The translations under genes and the position numbers were made by a program. Shown here in pieces: positions 24,742 to 33,570 of a DNA stretch of 64,000 nucleotides. The DNA is taken from positions 7,390,001 through 7,454,000 of the forward strand of contig NZ_CP010407.1 in assembly GCF_000830005.1 (NCBI RefSeq), given 5' to 3'. This DNA comes from Streptomyces vietnamensis. Lineage in GTDB: Bacteria > Actinomycetota > Actinomycetes > Streptomycetales > Streptomycetaceae. Each line of letters opens with the position of its first letter. Position 1 is the first letter of the stretch. The notes under the pieces were generated by a model. That model was not told the DNA's origin and did no database searches. It was given only the letters and a program-made list of their open reading frames with translations.

Positions 24742-25923
24742 GTGCGCTCATCCCTCCGCCGGACGCGGCGAACCGGCCTCGCGGCCGCGGCGCTCGTCCC
24801 GGCCCTGCTGCTCACGGGCTGCGACTCCGTGTGGGAAGGCGCCGGCGGCGAACCGGCCGCCGCCCCCATCCAGGACGTCTTCCTCCAGCCGCTCGGCGCC
24901 CACGGACCCGACCCCTTCACCGCCTCCACCGTCCGCAACACCGTCCCGCCCTCCGCCTCCCACCGGCCGTCGGAGGACGGCACGCAGCAGGTCCGCGAGG
25001 TCACCGGCTCCACCCCCGGCCTCTACGGCGGCACGCGCGCGATCGGCAGCTGCGACGTCGAACGGCAGGTCGCCCTCCTCACCGCGGACCCGACCAAGGC
25101 GCGCGCCTTCGCCGAGGCCGCCGGCATCCCCGAGGCCAACGTCGCCGACTGGCTCCGCGGGCTCACCCCGGTCGCCCTGCGCGCCGACACCCGCGTCACC
25201 GACCACGGCTACCGCGAGGGCCGGGCCAACGCCTTCCAGGCCGTCCTGCAGACCGGCACGTCGGTCCTCGTCGACCAGTACGGCTCCCCGCGCGTCCGCT
25301 GCGCCTGCGGCAACCCGCTCCGCAGCCCCGCCGCCGACCGGAGCGGCGTCCACCAGGGCGACCAGTGGGACGGCTTCGACCCCGACCGCGTGGTCGTGGT
25401 CCGCCCCGCCCCCTCCGTCGTCACCGGCCTGGTCATCGTGAACACCACCGACAGCACCTGGATCGAGCGGCGGACCGGCACCGACGGGGACGAGGACCGG
25501 AAGCCCGACGTGGAGCCGGCCTGCGACCCCGACACGTGCGCCCTCGCCGACCCCGGAACGCCCGACCCGAACGACCCGGATCACCGCACCTCCCCGGACC
25601 CCGCCTCCCCGGCCCCCGTACCGCCGGCGCCGGCCACCCCGGACCGGCCGGCCCCCACGGCCCCGCGCCCCGACGTCCCCGACCCGTCCGGGACCGGCGG
25701 CACGGGCACCGACCCGACGGCGCCGACGGTCCCCGATCCGTCCACGGAGCCGTACCCCGACCCGTACACCGATCCGTACGCCGACCCGTCCACGGAGCCC
25801 TTCCCCGACCCGTTCGCGGAACCCCCCGGCGAGCAGCCCACCGCCCCGGACGGGCAGCTGCCGCCCGACGAGCTGTTCCCGGCCGGTCCGGTGCCCGACC
25901 AGCCGGAGACCTTCCAGGGGTGA
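24742..25923 (+). CDS. DUF6777 domain lipoprotein
   Basis: This is 393 residues. The N-terminus has Arg residues, a hydrophobic run and the lipobox LLLTGC (Cys about 22), so it should be a surface lipoprotein. Residues about 35-260 form the DUF6777 domain, with GLYGGTRAIGSCDVERQ, VRCACGNPL and WDGFDPDRVVVV. The last 140 residues are a Pro/Asp/Thr-rich region with PSTEPYPDPYTDPYADP repeats. The function is unknown. The GTG at 24742 has GGGAGAA six bases upstream and begins right at the signal peptide. It is divergent from the YndJ operon and lies about 50 bases before the SpoIIE phosphatase gene. Confidence 0.85.
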   Translation: MRSSLRRTRRTGLAAAALVPALLLTGCDSVWEGAGGEPAAAPIQDVFLQPLGAHGPDPFTASTVRNTVPPSASHRPSEDGTQQVREVTGSTPGLYGGTRAIGSCDVERQVALLTADPTKARAFAEAAGIPEANVADWLRGLTPVALRADTRVTDHGYREGRANAFQAVLQTGTSVLVDQYGSPRVRCACGNPLRSPAADRSGVHQGDQWDGFDPDRVVVVRPAPSVVTGLVIVNTTDSTWIERRTGTDGDEDRKPDVEPACDPDTCALADPGTPDPNDPDHRTSPDPASPAPVPPAPATPDRPAPTAPRPDVPDPSGTGGTGTDPTAPTVPDPSTEPYPDPYTDPYADPSTEPFPDPFAEPPGEQPTAPDGQLPPDELFPAGPVPDQPETFQG

Positions 25924-25960
25924 AACGGATCTTCCTGGTGCGCACCGGCGGGGCTGCGCC

Positions 25961-25966
25961 TAGCGT
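25961..25966 (+). promoter_or_regulatory. Possible -10 (TAGCGT) giving a leaderless transcript
   Basis: TAGCGT lies six bases before the ATG of the phosphatase gene, and no ribosome-binding site is present, so transcription probably starts at or next to the start codon. No good -35 at standard spacing is visible. Confidence 0.4.
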
Positions 25967-25972
25967 GGCCCC

Positions 25973-28060
25973 ATGAATGCGGGCAGCGGGGGCGGGAAGG
26001 CGATCGCGCGGCCGGGCCGTGCACCGGAGGCGCCGGGGTCCGGCGCCCGGATCCTGGCCGACTACGGCGCCGCCTTCCGGATGGGCGGCTTCGACTGGGA
26101 CCTGCTCACCGGGACCATGATCATGGACGACGCCGCCCTCGACGTCTTCGACATGGACCGCTCCGAGTACGACGGCAGGCCCGAGAGCCTCAGTCCGCGC
26201 GTGCTGCCGGACGAGGGGCGTCAGCTCGACACCCTCGTGGCCCAGGCGCTCAAGGACGGCAGCGAGCAGTACGGGGCGTACTTCCGCATCCGCCGCCGCG
26301 ACGGACGCCACCAGTGGACCCACACCCAGGGCCTCGTCCACCGCGACGACACCGGCCGGCCCGTCCGCATCATCGGCATCCTGCGCGACGCCACCCACGA
26401 ACTCACCGAGTCCGCCGCCCGCCTCGGCCTCGACGAGGGCCGCAGACAGCGCGCCGGGGTCGTCGAGGGCACCACGGCGGCCCTCGCCTACGCCCGGACC
26501 GTGCAGGACGTCATCGACCTGCTCAACGACTCGCACGCGCTCGAACACTTCGGCGCGGCCAGCCTCGTCATGGGGCTCCTCGAAGCAGGGCGCATCCACC
26601 TCGTCGCCGAGGGGCCGGACGGTGCCTTCGTGCCGGGCACCCGGTTCACCCGGGTGGACGAGCCGTACCCGATGAGCGAGGTCGTCCGGACCCTGCGCCC
26701 CCGGTTCATCGAATCGGCCCGGGACTTCGCCGAATCCTTCCCCGTCCTGTGGCCGCACATCAGCGGGCTCGGCATCACAGCCGCCGCCTATCTGCCGCTC
26801 ATCGCCCAGGCCCGGCCCATCGGCGCGCTCGGCCTGCTCTACAGCGACAAGACCGGCTTCAGCGAGGACGAACGGACCCTGCTCGTCGCCCTCGGCAGCA
26901 GCATCGCCCAGAGCCTCCAGCGCGCCATGCTCTACGAGCAGGAGCACGACCTCGCCGAAGGGCTCCAGCAGGCGATGCTGCCGCGCCGGATCCCCGAGGT
27001 GGCCGGCGCCCAGACGGCCGTCCGCTACCGCTCCGCCCGCCTCGGCCGGGACATCGGCGGCGACTGGTACGACGTCATCGCACTGCCCGGCGGGCGGGTC
27101 GGCTCCGTCATCGGCGACGTACAGGGGCACGACACCCACGCGGCGGCCGTCATGGGCCAGCTGCGGATCGTGCTCCGCGCCTACGCCGCCGAGGGCCACC
27201 CCCCGGCCACGGTCATGGCCCGGGCCTCCGTCTTCCTCCACGAGCTCGACACCGACCGCTTCGCCACCTGCACCTACGCGGAGGTCGACCTCGGCACCGG
27301 AGTCGTCCAGGTCGTACGCGCCGGCCACGTCGACCCGCTGATCAGGGAGCTCGACGGCAGCTGCCGCAGACTCCCGGTCGAAGGCGGGCTGCCGCTCGGG
27401 CTCTCCGCGGAGTTCGGCCGCCTCGACTATCCCGTGACCACCCTGGAACTGGACCCCGGCCAGACGCTGATGCTCTACACCGACGGCCTCGTGGAGAAGC
27501 CCGGAGCCGACCTCGACGAAGGCCTCCAGTGGCTCTCCTCGCTCGTCCGGCGCGGCCCCGCCGACCTCCAGCAGCTCGCCGACCACCTGTGCGACGTGGT
27601 CGCCGACCGGGGCGGCGACGACGACGTCGCGATCCTGCTGCTGCGCCGCCACGGCACGTACCAGCCGCGGGGCACCGGCCGCTTCCAGCAGCACGTGGCC
27701 CAGAACGACCCGGAGGCGCTGAGCTCGGCCCGGCACATGATCCGCGCCGCCGTCCGGGCCTGGGGTGCGGGGGAGCGCGCCGACGAGATCGAACTGGTCG
27801 CCGACGAGCTGATGACCAACGCCCTGATGCACACCGACGGCGGGGCGATCGTGACCCTGCGGATACTGACCGGGCCCCCGCGGAGGCTCCGGGTCGAGGT
27901 GGAGGACCGGTCCAGCGCCCTGCCCCGGCGTCGCGAGGCGGGGGAGGCGGGGGTGTCCGGGCGGGGACTGCTCCTGGTCGACCGGCTCTCCGACGCGTGG
28001 GGCGTGGAACCACGGGGTGGCGGAAAGTGCGTGTGGTGCGAATTCACCGTGGAGCATTGA
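25973..28060 (+). CDS. SpoIIE-type PP2C phosphatase with PAS, GAF and HATPase domains
   Basis: This is 695 residues: a PAS domain (about 30-140, GGFDWDLLTGTMIMDDAAL and QWTHTQGLVHRDDTGRPVRIIG), a GAF domain (about 165-315), a SpoIIE/PP2C domain (about 330-550, RDIGGDWYDV and GDVQGHDTHAAAVMG carrying the metal-binding Asp residues), and a C-terminal HATPase_c domain (about 570-690, ELVADELMTNALMHTDG). Such proteins dephosphorylate anti-sigma-factor antagonists, while the HATPase part resembles an RsbW-like kinase, so it likely acts in partner-switching control of stress sigma factors. No anti-sigma or antagonist gene is adjacent. The start is leaderless-looking. Confidence 0.92.
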   Translation: MNAGSGGGKAIARPGRAPEAPGSGARILADYGAAFRMGGFDWDLLTGTMIMDDAALDVFDMDRSEYDGRPESLSPRVLPDEGRQLDTLVAQALKDGSEQYGAYFRIRRRDGRHQWTHTQGLVHRDDTGRPVRIIGILRDATHELTESAARLGLDEGRRQRAGVVEGTTAALAYARTVQDVIDLLNDSHALEHFGAASLVMGLLEAGRIHLVAEGPDGAFVPGTRFTRVDEPYPMSEVVRTLRPRFIESARDFAESFPVLWPHISGLGITAAAYLPLIAQARPIGALGLLYSDKTGFSEDERTLLVALGSSIAQSLQRAMLYEQEHDLAEGLQQAMLPRRIPEVAGAQTAVRYRSARLGRDIGGDWYDVIALPGGRVGSVIGDVQGHDTHAAAVMGQLRIVLRAYAAEGHPPATVMARASVFLHELDTDRFATCTYAEVDLGTGVVQVVRAGHVDPLIRELDGSCRRLPVEGGLPLGLSAEFGRLDYPVTTLELDPGQTLMLYTDGLVEKPGADLDEGLQWLSSLVRRGPADLQQLADHLCDVVADRGGDDDVAILLLRRHGTYQPRGTGRFQQHVAQNDPEALSSARHMIRAAVRAWGAGERADEIELVADELMTNALMHTDGGAIVTLRILTGPPRRLRVEVEDRSSALPRRREAGEAGVSGRGLLLVDRLSDAWGVEPRGGGKCVWCEFTVEH

Positions 28061-28078
28061 ACTTGTTAACTGAGCGTG

Positions 28079-28185
28079 AACTGATCGTACTTGACCGTAA
28101 CTGATGGTACGGGATTGACTTCGGCCACCCCCCTCTCCGCGTAGGGCACGTTGTAGGACCCGTCGTAGGACAAGTCGTAGAACAC
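28079..28185. repeat. Short direct repeats ahead of the WS/DGAT gene
   Basis: AACTGATCGTAC at 28079-28090 recurs as AACTGATGGTAC at 28099-28110 (20-base period). At 28150-28185 three 12-base units of the form GTCGTAGGACxx follow head to tail. They may be regulator binding sites. Confidence 0.55.
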
Positions 28186-28214
28186 CGCAGGTCACCGCCG
28201 GACAAGAGGACACT

Positions 28215-29594
28215 GTGAGCAGCGAGCTACTGGCACCCCTGGACCTGGCCTTCTGGCACCTGGAATCCACCGACCACCCCCTGCACCTCGGGGCCCTCGC
28301 CCACTTCGGGCCCCCGCCCACCACCGCCGGGAACGCACCGGCCGACCTCCTCGGACTGCTCGCCCGACGCGCCGCCGCCGTCCCCCGGCTCCGGATGCGC
28401 GTCCGCGACGTCCTGTTCCCCGTCGGCGGCGCCGCCTGGAGCGCCGACCCCGACTTCGACGTGCGCCGGCACGTCCGCGAGATCACCCTCCCCGGCACCG
28501 ACTTCCCCGCCGAGACCGCCCGGCTCGCCGCCGAACTCATGGAACGCCCCATCGACCGCGGCCTGCCGCCCTGGGAGATGTACCTGCTCAGCGGCGCCCC
28601 CGACGGCTCCTTCGCCGTCCTCGTCAAACTCCACCACGCCCTCGCCGACGGCATGCGGGCCGTCGCCATCGGCGCCGGGATCTTCGACGAGATCGCCGCG
28701 GGCCGCCGCCCGGCGGGCCGCACCCGCCCCGTCCCCCCGCGCTCCTGGCTCCCCGGCCCCGGCCGTCTCCTCGGCATCGCCCGGGACCGCCTCGGCGACC
28801 TCGGCCGGGCCGTCGAGGTCGGCGCCTCGGTCGTCGGCTCCTCCGTCGCCCGCGCCGGTCACCTCGACCCGCACCCCACCGGCCCGCTCGCCGCCGACTC
28901 CAGCGGCACGCGCCGGATCGCCACCGCCACCCTGTCCCTCGACCGCGTCCACCGGATCCGCCGCACCACCGGCGGCACCGCCAACGACGTCCTCCTCGCC
29001 CTCGTCGCCGGCGCCCTGCGCCGCTGGTTCGACGGACGCGGCCTGCCCCTCCCCGGCGCCGACCCCCGGGCCCTCGTCCCGGTCTCACGCCGCCGCCCCG
29101 GCGCCCCGGCAGGACCCGGCAACAGCCTCTCCGGCTACCTCCTCGACCTCCCGGTCACCGAACCCGACCCCGCCTCCCGACTCGCCGCCGTCCGGACCGC
29201 CATGGACCGCAACAAGGCCGCCGGACCCTTCCGGGGCGCGGGCGCCGTCGCCCTCCTCGCCGACCAACTCCACCCGCTCGCCCACCGCTTCGGCGCGCCC
29301 CTCGCCGCCGGCGCCGCCCGACTCCTCTTCGACCTCCTCGTCACCCAGGTGCCGCTGCCCCGCTCCGCGCTCTCCCTCGGCGGCGCCCCGCTCCGCGCGC
29401 TCTTCCCGATGGCCCCGCTCGCCCGCGGCCAGTCCCTCGCCGTCGCCATGTCCCCGTACGGCGGCCGGGTCCACATCGGCCTCGTCGCCGACGGCGCGGC
29501 CGTCCCCGACCTCGACGCGCTCGCCGCCGCGCTCACCGCCGAACTCGACCTGCTCGATCCGCTCGATCTGCCGGAGGCTACGGCGTGCACGTAG
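28215..29594 (+). CDS. Wax ester synthase/diacylglycerol acyltransferase (WS/DGAT)
   Basis: This is 459 residues. The catalytic HHxxxDG motif is HHALADG (His140-Gly146); LAPLDLAFWHLES at the start, RPIDRGLPPWEMYLL, NDVLLALVAGALRRW and PVSRR are the other hallmarks of bacterial wax ester synthase/acyl-CoA:diacylglycerol acyltransferases. It makes storage triacylglycerol or wax esters at the membrane, which Streptomyces accumulates in stationary phase. The GTG at 28215 has AAGAGGA six bases upstream. The last 17 bases overlap the convergent TAP-family gene. The upstream region has short direct repeats that may be regulatory. Confidence 0.92.
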   Translation: MSSELLAPLDLAFWHLESTDHPLHLGALAHFGPPPTTAGNAPADLLGLLARRAAAVPRLRMRVRDVLFPVGGAAWSADPDFDVRRHVREITLPGTDFPAETARLAAELMERPIDRGLPPWEMYLLSGAPDGSFAVLVKLHHALADGMRAVAIGAGIFDEIAAGRRPAGRTRPVPPRSWLPGPGRLLGIARDRLGDLGRAVEVGASVVGSSVARAGHLDPHPTGPLAADSSGTRRIATATLSLDRVHRIRRTTGGTANDVLLALVAGALRRWFDGRGLPLPGADPRALVPVSRRRPGAPAGPGNSLSGYLLDLPVTEPDPASRLAAVRTAMDRNKAAGPFRGAGAVALLADQLHPLAHRFGAPLAAGAARLLFDLLVTQVPLPRSALSLGGAPLRALFPMAPLARGQSLAVAMSPYGGRVHIGLVADGAAVPDLDALAAALTAELDLLDPLDLPEATACT

Positions 29595-31194
29595 TGCCGG
29601 GGCGGACCTTCGTGAGCGAGACCAGGTACGCCTCGACCTTCTCGTCGACGCAGGCGTCACGGCCGTACCCGGTGTGGCCGGGGGCCTCGAAGGACAGCAG
29701 CATGCCGCCGGGGAACTGGCGCGCCAGGCTCACCGCCTCGTCGTACGGCGTCGCCGGATCGCCCGAGGTGCCCACGACGAGCACCGGCGGAACGCCCGCC
29801 GCGGCCACCCGGTGCGGCCGCTGGGTACCGGCCGGCCAGTCCTTGCAGACCAGTTCGCTGGTCACCCCGGACGTGCCGTACACCCCCGCGGCCTCGTCGG
29901 CGGGGGCCAGTGCGTCCCAGTAGGCCTGTGCGTCGCGGGGGTGGGGGACGTCGAGGCAGTTGATCGCGATGAGGGCGGCTTCGCCGTTGTCCTCGGGCAC
30001 GTCGCCCGCCGTCTCCGCGGTTTCCTCGGAGTCGGCGTCGGTGTCGGAGTCGGCACCGGCATCGGTGTCGGGAGACTCGTCCTCGCCCGCCGCCAGGGCC
30101 GCCAGCTTCGTACCGTCCCCGTCGTCCGCCGCGCGCAGTGCCTCGGACAGGCCCTGCCACTGCGCCTCCGGCGTGTACATGGACAGGCTGAGCGCGGAGA
30201 CCAGGCCCGCCGCGTCCAGGCCGTCCTCGGAGCCGTCGACCGGCAGCGGCTCGCGCCGCGTCCGTTCGAGGAGCCGGTCGATCAGCGTGCGTATCTCCTC
30301 GGGCGTCCCGCCGGGGCAGCCCTCGCCCACCGTGTCGGCGCAGGACTCGGCGTACTCCTCGACCGCGTCCCGGAAACCGGTCGACTGGCCGAGCACGCGC
30401 TGCCGCCAGTCCAGGGACGGGTCGACCGCTCCGTCCAGGACCATCGCCCGTACGCGGCGCGGGAACTGCTCGGCGTACGAGGTGCCCAGGCTCGTGCCGT
30501 ACGACCAGCCGACGTACGTCAGCCGGCGCTCGCCGAGGGCCGCCCTCAGCACGTCCATGTCCCGGGCCGCGTCGTCCGTCCCGACGTGCGCGAGCAGCGG
30601 ACCGCTCGCCTTCCGGCAGGCGGCGGTCTGCGCCCGCGCGTCCGCGAGGGCCTCGGCGCGCTCGGCGTCCGTACGGGGGTAGAGCGGCGCCTCGTCCGCG
30701 ACCTCGGTCCGGTCCTTGGTGAGGCAGGTCAGGGCGGGCCTGCTCCCGCCGACACCGCGCGGGTCGAAGGACACGACGTCGAACCGCTCGCGCACGCCCT
30801 TGCCGATCTCGTCGGCGACGCCGTCCTCGACGAGCTTCGCGCCGGGCTCGCCCGGGCCGCCGGGGTTCAGGACGAGCGAGCCGACGCGCTTGCCGGCGGT
30901 CGCGGTCGCCGCCTTCGCCACCGGCAGCACGAAGGTCTTGCCGTCGCCGGGACGGGAGTAGTCCCTTGGGACGGTGAGCTCGGCGCACTGGACGTCGCCG
31001 CAGGGCCGCCAGGCGAGCTTCTGGCCGTAGAAGCGCCGCAGGTCCGGGCGGGCCGCCGGGTCGGCGGGGGCGGCCGAGGCCCCCGGCCGGTGCCCGTCAC
31101 GGCCGGGCCCGGCCGTGCAGGCGGCCAGGGAGGTGGTGCCGAGGACGGCGAGGGCGAGGACGAGGGCCCGGCGGCGGGCGGTGGTGCGGAACAC
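29578..31194 (-). CDS. Secreted TAP-family alpha/beta hydrolase (tripeptidyl aminopeptidase-like lipoprotein)
   Basis: This is 538 residues. The N-terminus (VFRTTARRRALVLALAVLG) ends in a lipobox LAAC, so it is an exported lipoprotein. The catalytic domain has the oxyanion segment LNPGGPGEPG, the nucleophile Ser in GWSYGTSLG, the Asp in TSGDPATPYDEA and the His in APGHTGYG, the triad of the SlpD/SlpE/Tap proteases that remove tripeptides from exported substrates. An acidic insertion EDESPDTDAGADSDTDADSE lies at about residues 366-385. The GTG at 31194 has GGGGAG upstream; the frame stays open through the repeats further upstream, but the signal peptide fixes the start. It lies downstream of the OmpR/HK pair. 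Confidence 0.9.
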   Translation of the reverse strand: MFRTTARRRALVLALAVLGTTSLAACTAGPGRDGHRPGASAAPADPAARPDLRRFYGQKLAWRPCGDVQCAELTVPRDYSRPGDGKTFVLPVAKAATATAGKRVGSLVLNPGGPGEPGAKLVEDGVADEIGKGVRERFDVVSFDPRGVGGSRPALTCLTKDRTEVADEAPLYPRTDAERAEALADARAQTAACRKASGPLLAHVGTDDAARDMDVLRAALGERRLTYVGWSYGTSLGTSYAEQFPRRVRAMVLDGAVDPSLDWRQRVLGQSTGFRDAVEEYAESCADTVGEGCPGGTPEEIRTLIDRLLERTRREPLPVDGSEDGLDAAGLVSALSLSMYTPEAQWQGLSEALRAADDGDGTKLAALAAGEDESPDTDAGADSDTDADSEETAETAGDVPEDNGEAALIAINCLDVPHPRDAQAYWDALAPADEAAGVYGTSGVTSELVCKDWPAGTQRPHRVAAAGVPPVLVVGTSGDPATPYDEAVSLARQFPGGMLLSFEAPGHTGYGRDACVDEKVEAYLVSLTKVRPGTTCTP

Positions 31195-31511
31195 GAGGAA
31201 CTCCCCTGGATGGTCGGTCCGGGGAAGGATCGGGGACGGATGCTGAGGTTTTGCTGAGGACGGGTCGGTCGAGGCCGGGTCCCGGGTCGGTCCGAGGACG
31301 GGTCCCGGGTCAGTCGAGGTCGGGTCCTGGGTCGGTCCGAGGACGGGTCCCGGGTCGGTCGAGGTCAAATTCCGGGTCGGCCCGAGGTCGGGTTCCGGGT
31401 CGGTCGAGGTAGGGTCCCCGGCCGGCTCAAGGCCGGGTCCCGGGTTGGTCGAGGTCGGGTCCCCGGTCGGTCGAGGACGAAGCCCCGGCCAGACCGAGGA
31501 AGGCCCCACGG
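31195..31511. other. Intergenic stretch mostly filled by a tandem repeat
   Basis: Between the TAP-family gene and the histidine kinase, 225 of the 317 bases are the 45-bp repeat at 31262-31486. A TGCTGAGGTTTTGCTGAGGA patch at 31241-31260 is the only AT-richer part and may hold the promoter. Confidence 0.6.
31262..31486. repeat. 45-bp tandem repeat, five copies
   Basis: Units start at 31262, 31307, 31352, 31397 and 31442, each beginning with GGGTCGGTCGAGG or a near copy. The units have diverged by several substitutions but keep exact 45-bp phase. Because 45 is divisible by three, the minus strand reads as a 15-residue repeat (for example LGPTQDPTSTDPGPV) in frame with the TAP gene, with no stop. 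Confidence 0.95.
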
Positions 31512-32816
31512 TCAGTCCGAGGTCGGCAGTCGCAGGACGAACCGGGCCCCGCCGCGTTCGCCCCGCTCCGCCGCGAGGGTGCCGCCGTGCGCGTGGGCCA
31601 CCCAGGAGGCGATGGACAGACCCAGGCCGGTGGACCCCGACCCGCTGCGGAACCGCTCGAACAGGGCGCCCGCGACCTCCGGAGGCAGGCCGGGGCCCGC
31701 GTCCTCGACCGTCAGCACGCCGTCGCGGCCCACCGTGATCAGCACGTCCGCCGGGACGCCCGGCGCGTGGCCGTGCGCGAGCGCGTTGTCGAGCAGATTG
31801 CCGACGGCCCGGCGTACGAGATCGGGGTCGGCGACCACGACCGTCTCCTCCGCCTCGACCCGGACGCGGTGCCCCTTCGTGGGGGCCTCGTCGACGACCG
31901 CCTCCACCAACTGGTCGAGCCGCAGCGGCTGCCGGGCCACCGCGGCCGTACCGGACATGAGGCGGGCCCGGGTGAGCAGCCCGTCGACGAGCCGGCCCAT
32001 CCCCTCCGCCAGGCGCAGCGTGCGCTGGTGCACGTCCGCGCCGTCCGTCTCGCCGCGCAGCGCCGTCTCGGCGAGCGTCCGCAGCGAGGCGGCCGGGGTC
32101 CGCAGATCGTGGGCGGCGTCCGCGAGGAACGCCTCCTGACGGTCGAGCGCGGCGAGCGCGGGCCGGACCGCCCGCCCCGACAGGACGTGACCGACGGCCG
32201 CCGACAGCAGGACGAGCACCGCGCAGCCGCCCGTCACCAGCCACACGAGCCGCCGGTGGTCGTCCTGCGGGGCGCTCGCGTCGGCCACGGTCACGAGCAC
32301 GCCCTGCGGCCCGGCGTCGTCCGCCGCCTCCGGCGCGTAGAAGGGCTGAGCGAACACCCGTACCGGCTCGCCGTCCGTCGTACGACCGTCGAAGGCCCGT
32401 ACGCCGTCGGCCCGCACCGCCGCACGGCCCGCCTCCTGGACCACGGCCCGGCCCACGGTCAGACACGGCTTCGCCGGCGCGTGCTCGACCGTCAACGCGC
32501 CCGGGTCGTCCGGGGCCACGAGGAGCACGGTCAGCGGCGGGCACGCGGTGTCCACCGAGTCCGCGAGCACGTCCAGGACGAGCCGCCCGTCCTCGTCGGT
32601 CTCCAGGAGCCCGAGGGCCCAGCTGGTGTCCGCGTCCATCGTGTGGTCGAGCTGCTCCCGCCAGCGGCCGCTGTCGCTGCGCACGGCGAGCACGGCCATC
32701 GCGATCAGCCCCACGGCGCTGGTCAGCGCGAACAGCAGGCTGATCCGCCGGCGCAGCCGCAGCACCCGGGCCGCCGGCGTGAGCGTCCGCGCCCTGCGGA
32801 AGCGGGCGGGCCTCAC
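31512..32816 (-). CDS. Sensor histidine kinase
   Basis: This is 434 residues. Two membrane segments (about 25-45 and 205-225) flank an extracytoplasmic sensor region of about 160 residues with two cysteines. A short HAMP-like linker follows, then HisKA with the phospho-acceptor in DAAHDLRTPAASL and HATPase_c with GNLLDNALAHG, DAGPGLPP and STGLGLSIASW. Its GTG start overlaps the TGA of the response regulator (GTGA), so the pair is co-translated. The regulated genes are unknown, but the exported peptidase gene immediately downstream on the same strand is a candidate target or co-transcribed gene. Confidence 0.9.
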   Translation of the reverse strand: MRPARFRRARTLTPAARVLRLRRRISLLFALTSAVGLIAMAVLAVRSDSGRWREQLDHTMDADTSWALGLLETDEDGRLVLDVLADSVDTACPPLTVLLVAPDDPGALTVEHAPAKPCLTVGRAVVQEAGRAAVRADGVRAFDGRTTDGEPVRVFAQPFYAPEAADDAGPQGVLVTVADASAPQDDHRRLVWLVTGGCAVLVLLSAAVGHVLSGRAVRPALAALDRQEAFLADAAHDLRTPAASLRTLAETALRGETDGADVHQRTLRLAEGMGRLVDGLLTRARLMSGTAAVARQPLRLDQLVEAVVDEAPTKGHRVRVEAEETVVVADPDLVRRAVGNLLDNALAHGHAPGVPADVLITVGRDGVLTVEDAGPGLPPEVAGALFERFRSGSGSTGLGLSIASWVAHAHGGTLAAERGERGGARFVLRLPTSD

Positions 32817-33496
32817 CGCGCGCCGTCGGGCGCCGCGAGCCGGGAGCCGACCCCGCGCACGGTGTGGATCAGCGGCGGGTCCCCGAGCTTGCGGCGGAGC
32901 TGGGATATGAGGACCTCCAGGACGTTCGACTGCGGTTCGGCCATCTCGTCCCAGCAGCTCTCGATCAGCTCGGCGCGGGAGACCGCCTGGTCGGAGCGGG
33001 CCGCGAGGACCTCGAGGACCGCGAACTCCCTGCTCGTGAGCGTGAGCAGCACCCCGGTCCGGCGGACGTGCCGGCGGGCGGTGTCGATCTCCAGGTCGCC
33101 GACGCGGTGCACCGGCGGGCGGACGACCGCGGCCCTGCGGCACAGACTGCGCACCCGGGCGACCAGTTCGGGCACGGCGAACGGCTTGACGAGATAGTCG
33201 TCCCCGCCGCTCGCGAAGCCCTCCACCCGGTCCGCCACGGTGTCGCGCGCGGTCAGGAACAGCACGGGCACGCCGCGGCCCGCGCGCCGCAGCCCGTCGA
33301 CATAGGCGGCGGCGTCCCCGGACGGCAGCATCCGGTCGAAGACCGCGCAGTCGTACGCCGTGACGAACAGCGCCTCGTCGGCCCGGGGCAGATCGGAGGC
33401 CTCGTCGACGGCGAGCCCGGCGGCCCGCAATGCGGCGGCCACCCCGAACCGGAGGTCTTCGTCGTCCTCGACGAGCAGTACACGCACGTCGGACAC
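32813..33496 (-). CDS. OmpR-type response regulator
   Basis: This is 227 residues. The receiver domain begins VRVLLVEDDEDLRFG and has the phospho-acceptor Asp in CAVFDRMLPSGD, Thr in LFLTARD and Lys in YLVKPF. The C-terminal winged helix shows LTLTSREFAVLEVLAA and VLISQLRRKLGDPPLIHTVRGVGSRL. The GTG at 33496 is used; a GTG three codons later is also possible, and the frame extends 20 codons upstream. It is the first gene of the regulator-kinase pair and is divergent from the LytTR regulator, with only 74 bases between them. Confidence 0.92.
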   Translation of the reverse strand: MSDVRVLLVEDDEDLRFGVAAALRAAGLAVDEASDLPRADEALFVTAYDCAVFDRMLPSGDAAAYVDGLRRAGRGVPVLFLTARDTVADRVEGFASGGDDYLVKPFAVPELVARVRSLCRRAAVVRPPVHRVGDLEIDTARRHVRRTGVLLTLTSREFAVLEVLAARSDQAVSRAELIESCWDEMAEPQSNVLEVLISQLRRKLGDPPLIHTVRGVGSRLAAPDGAR

Positions 33497-33557
33497 CCTA
33501 AGCGCTGTCCGGGAACGCCCGTCCGCCGCACGTTCCTCGATGCGCACCTGGGGCACA

Positions 33558-33563
33558 TAGACT
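33558..33563 (+). promoter_or_regulatory. -10 (TAGACT) suggesting a leaderless LytTR operon
   Basis: TAGACT ends seven bases before the ATG at 33571, and no ribosome-binding site is visible, so the transcript most likely begins at the start codon. Confidence 0.55.
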
Positions 33564-33570
33564 CCGCCGC

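Noticed and set aside
29578..32544. A single 988-codon minus frame joining the TAP peptidase, repeat region and part of the kinase region
   Set aside because: The peptidase has its own GTG, ribosome-binding site and lipobox signal peptide at 31194, and the kinase is encoded in another frame. The upstream extension is a shadow and repeat.
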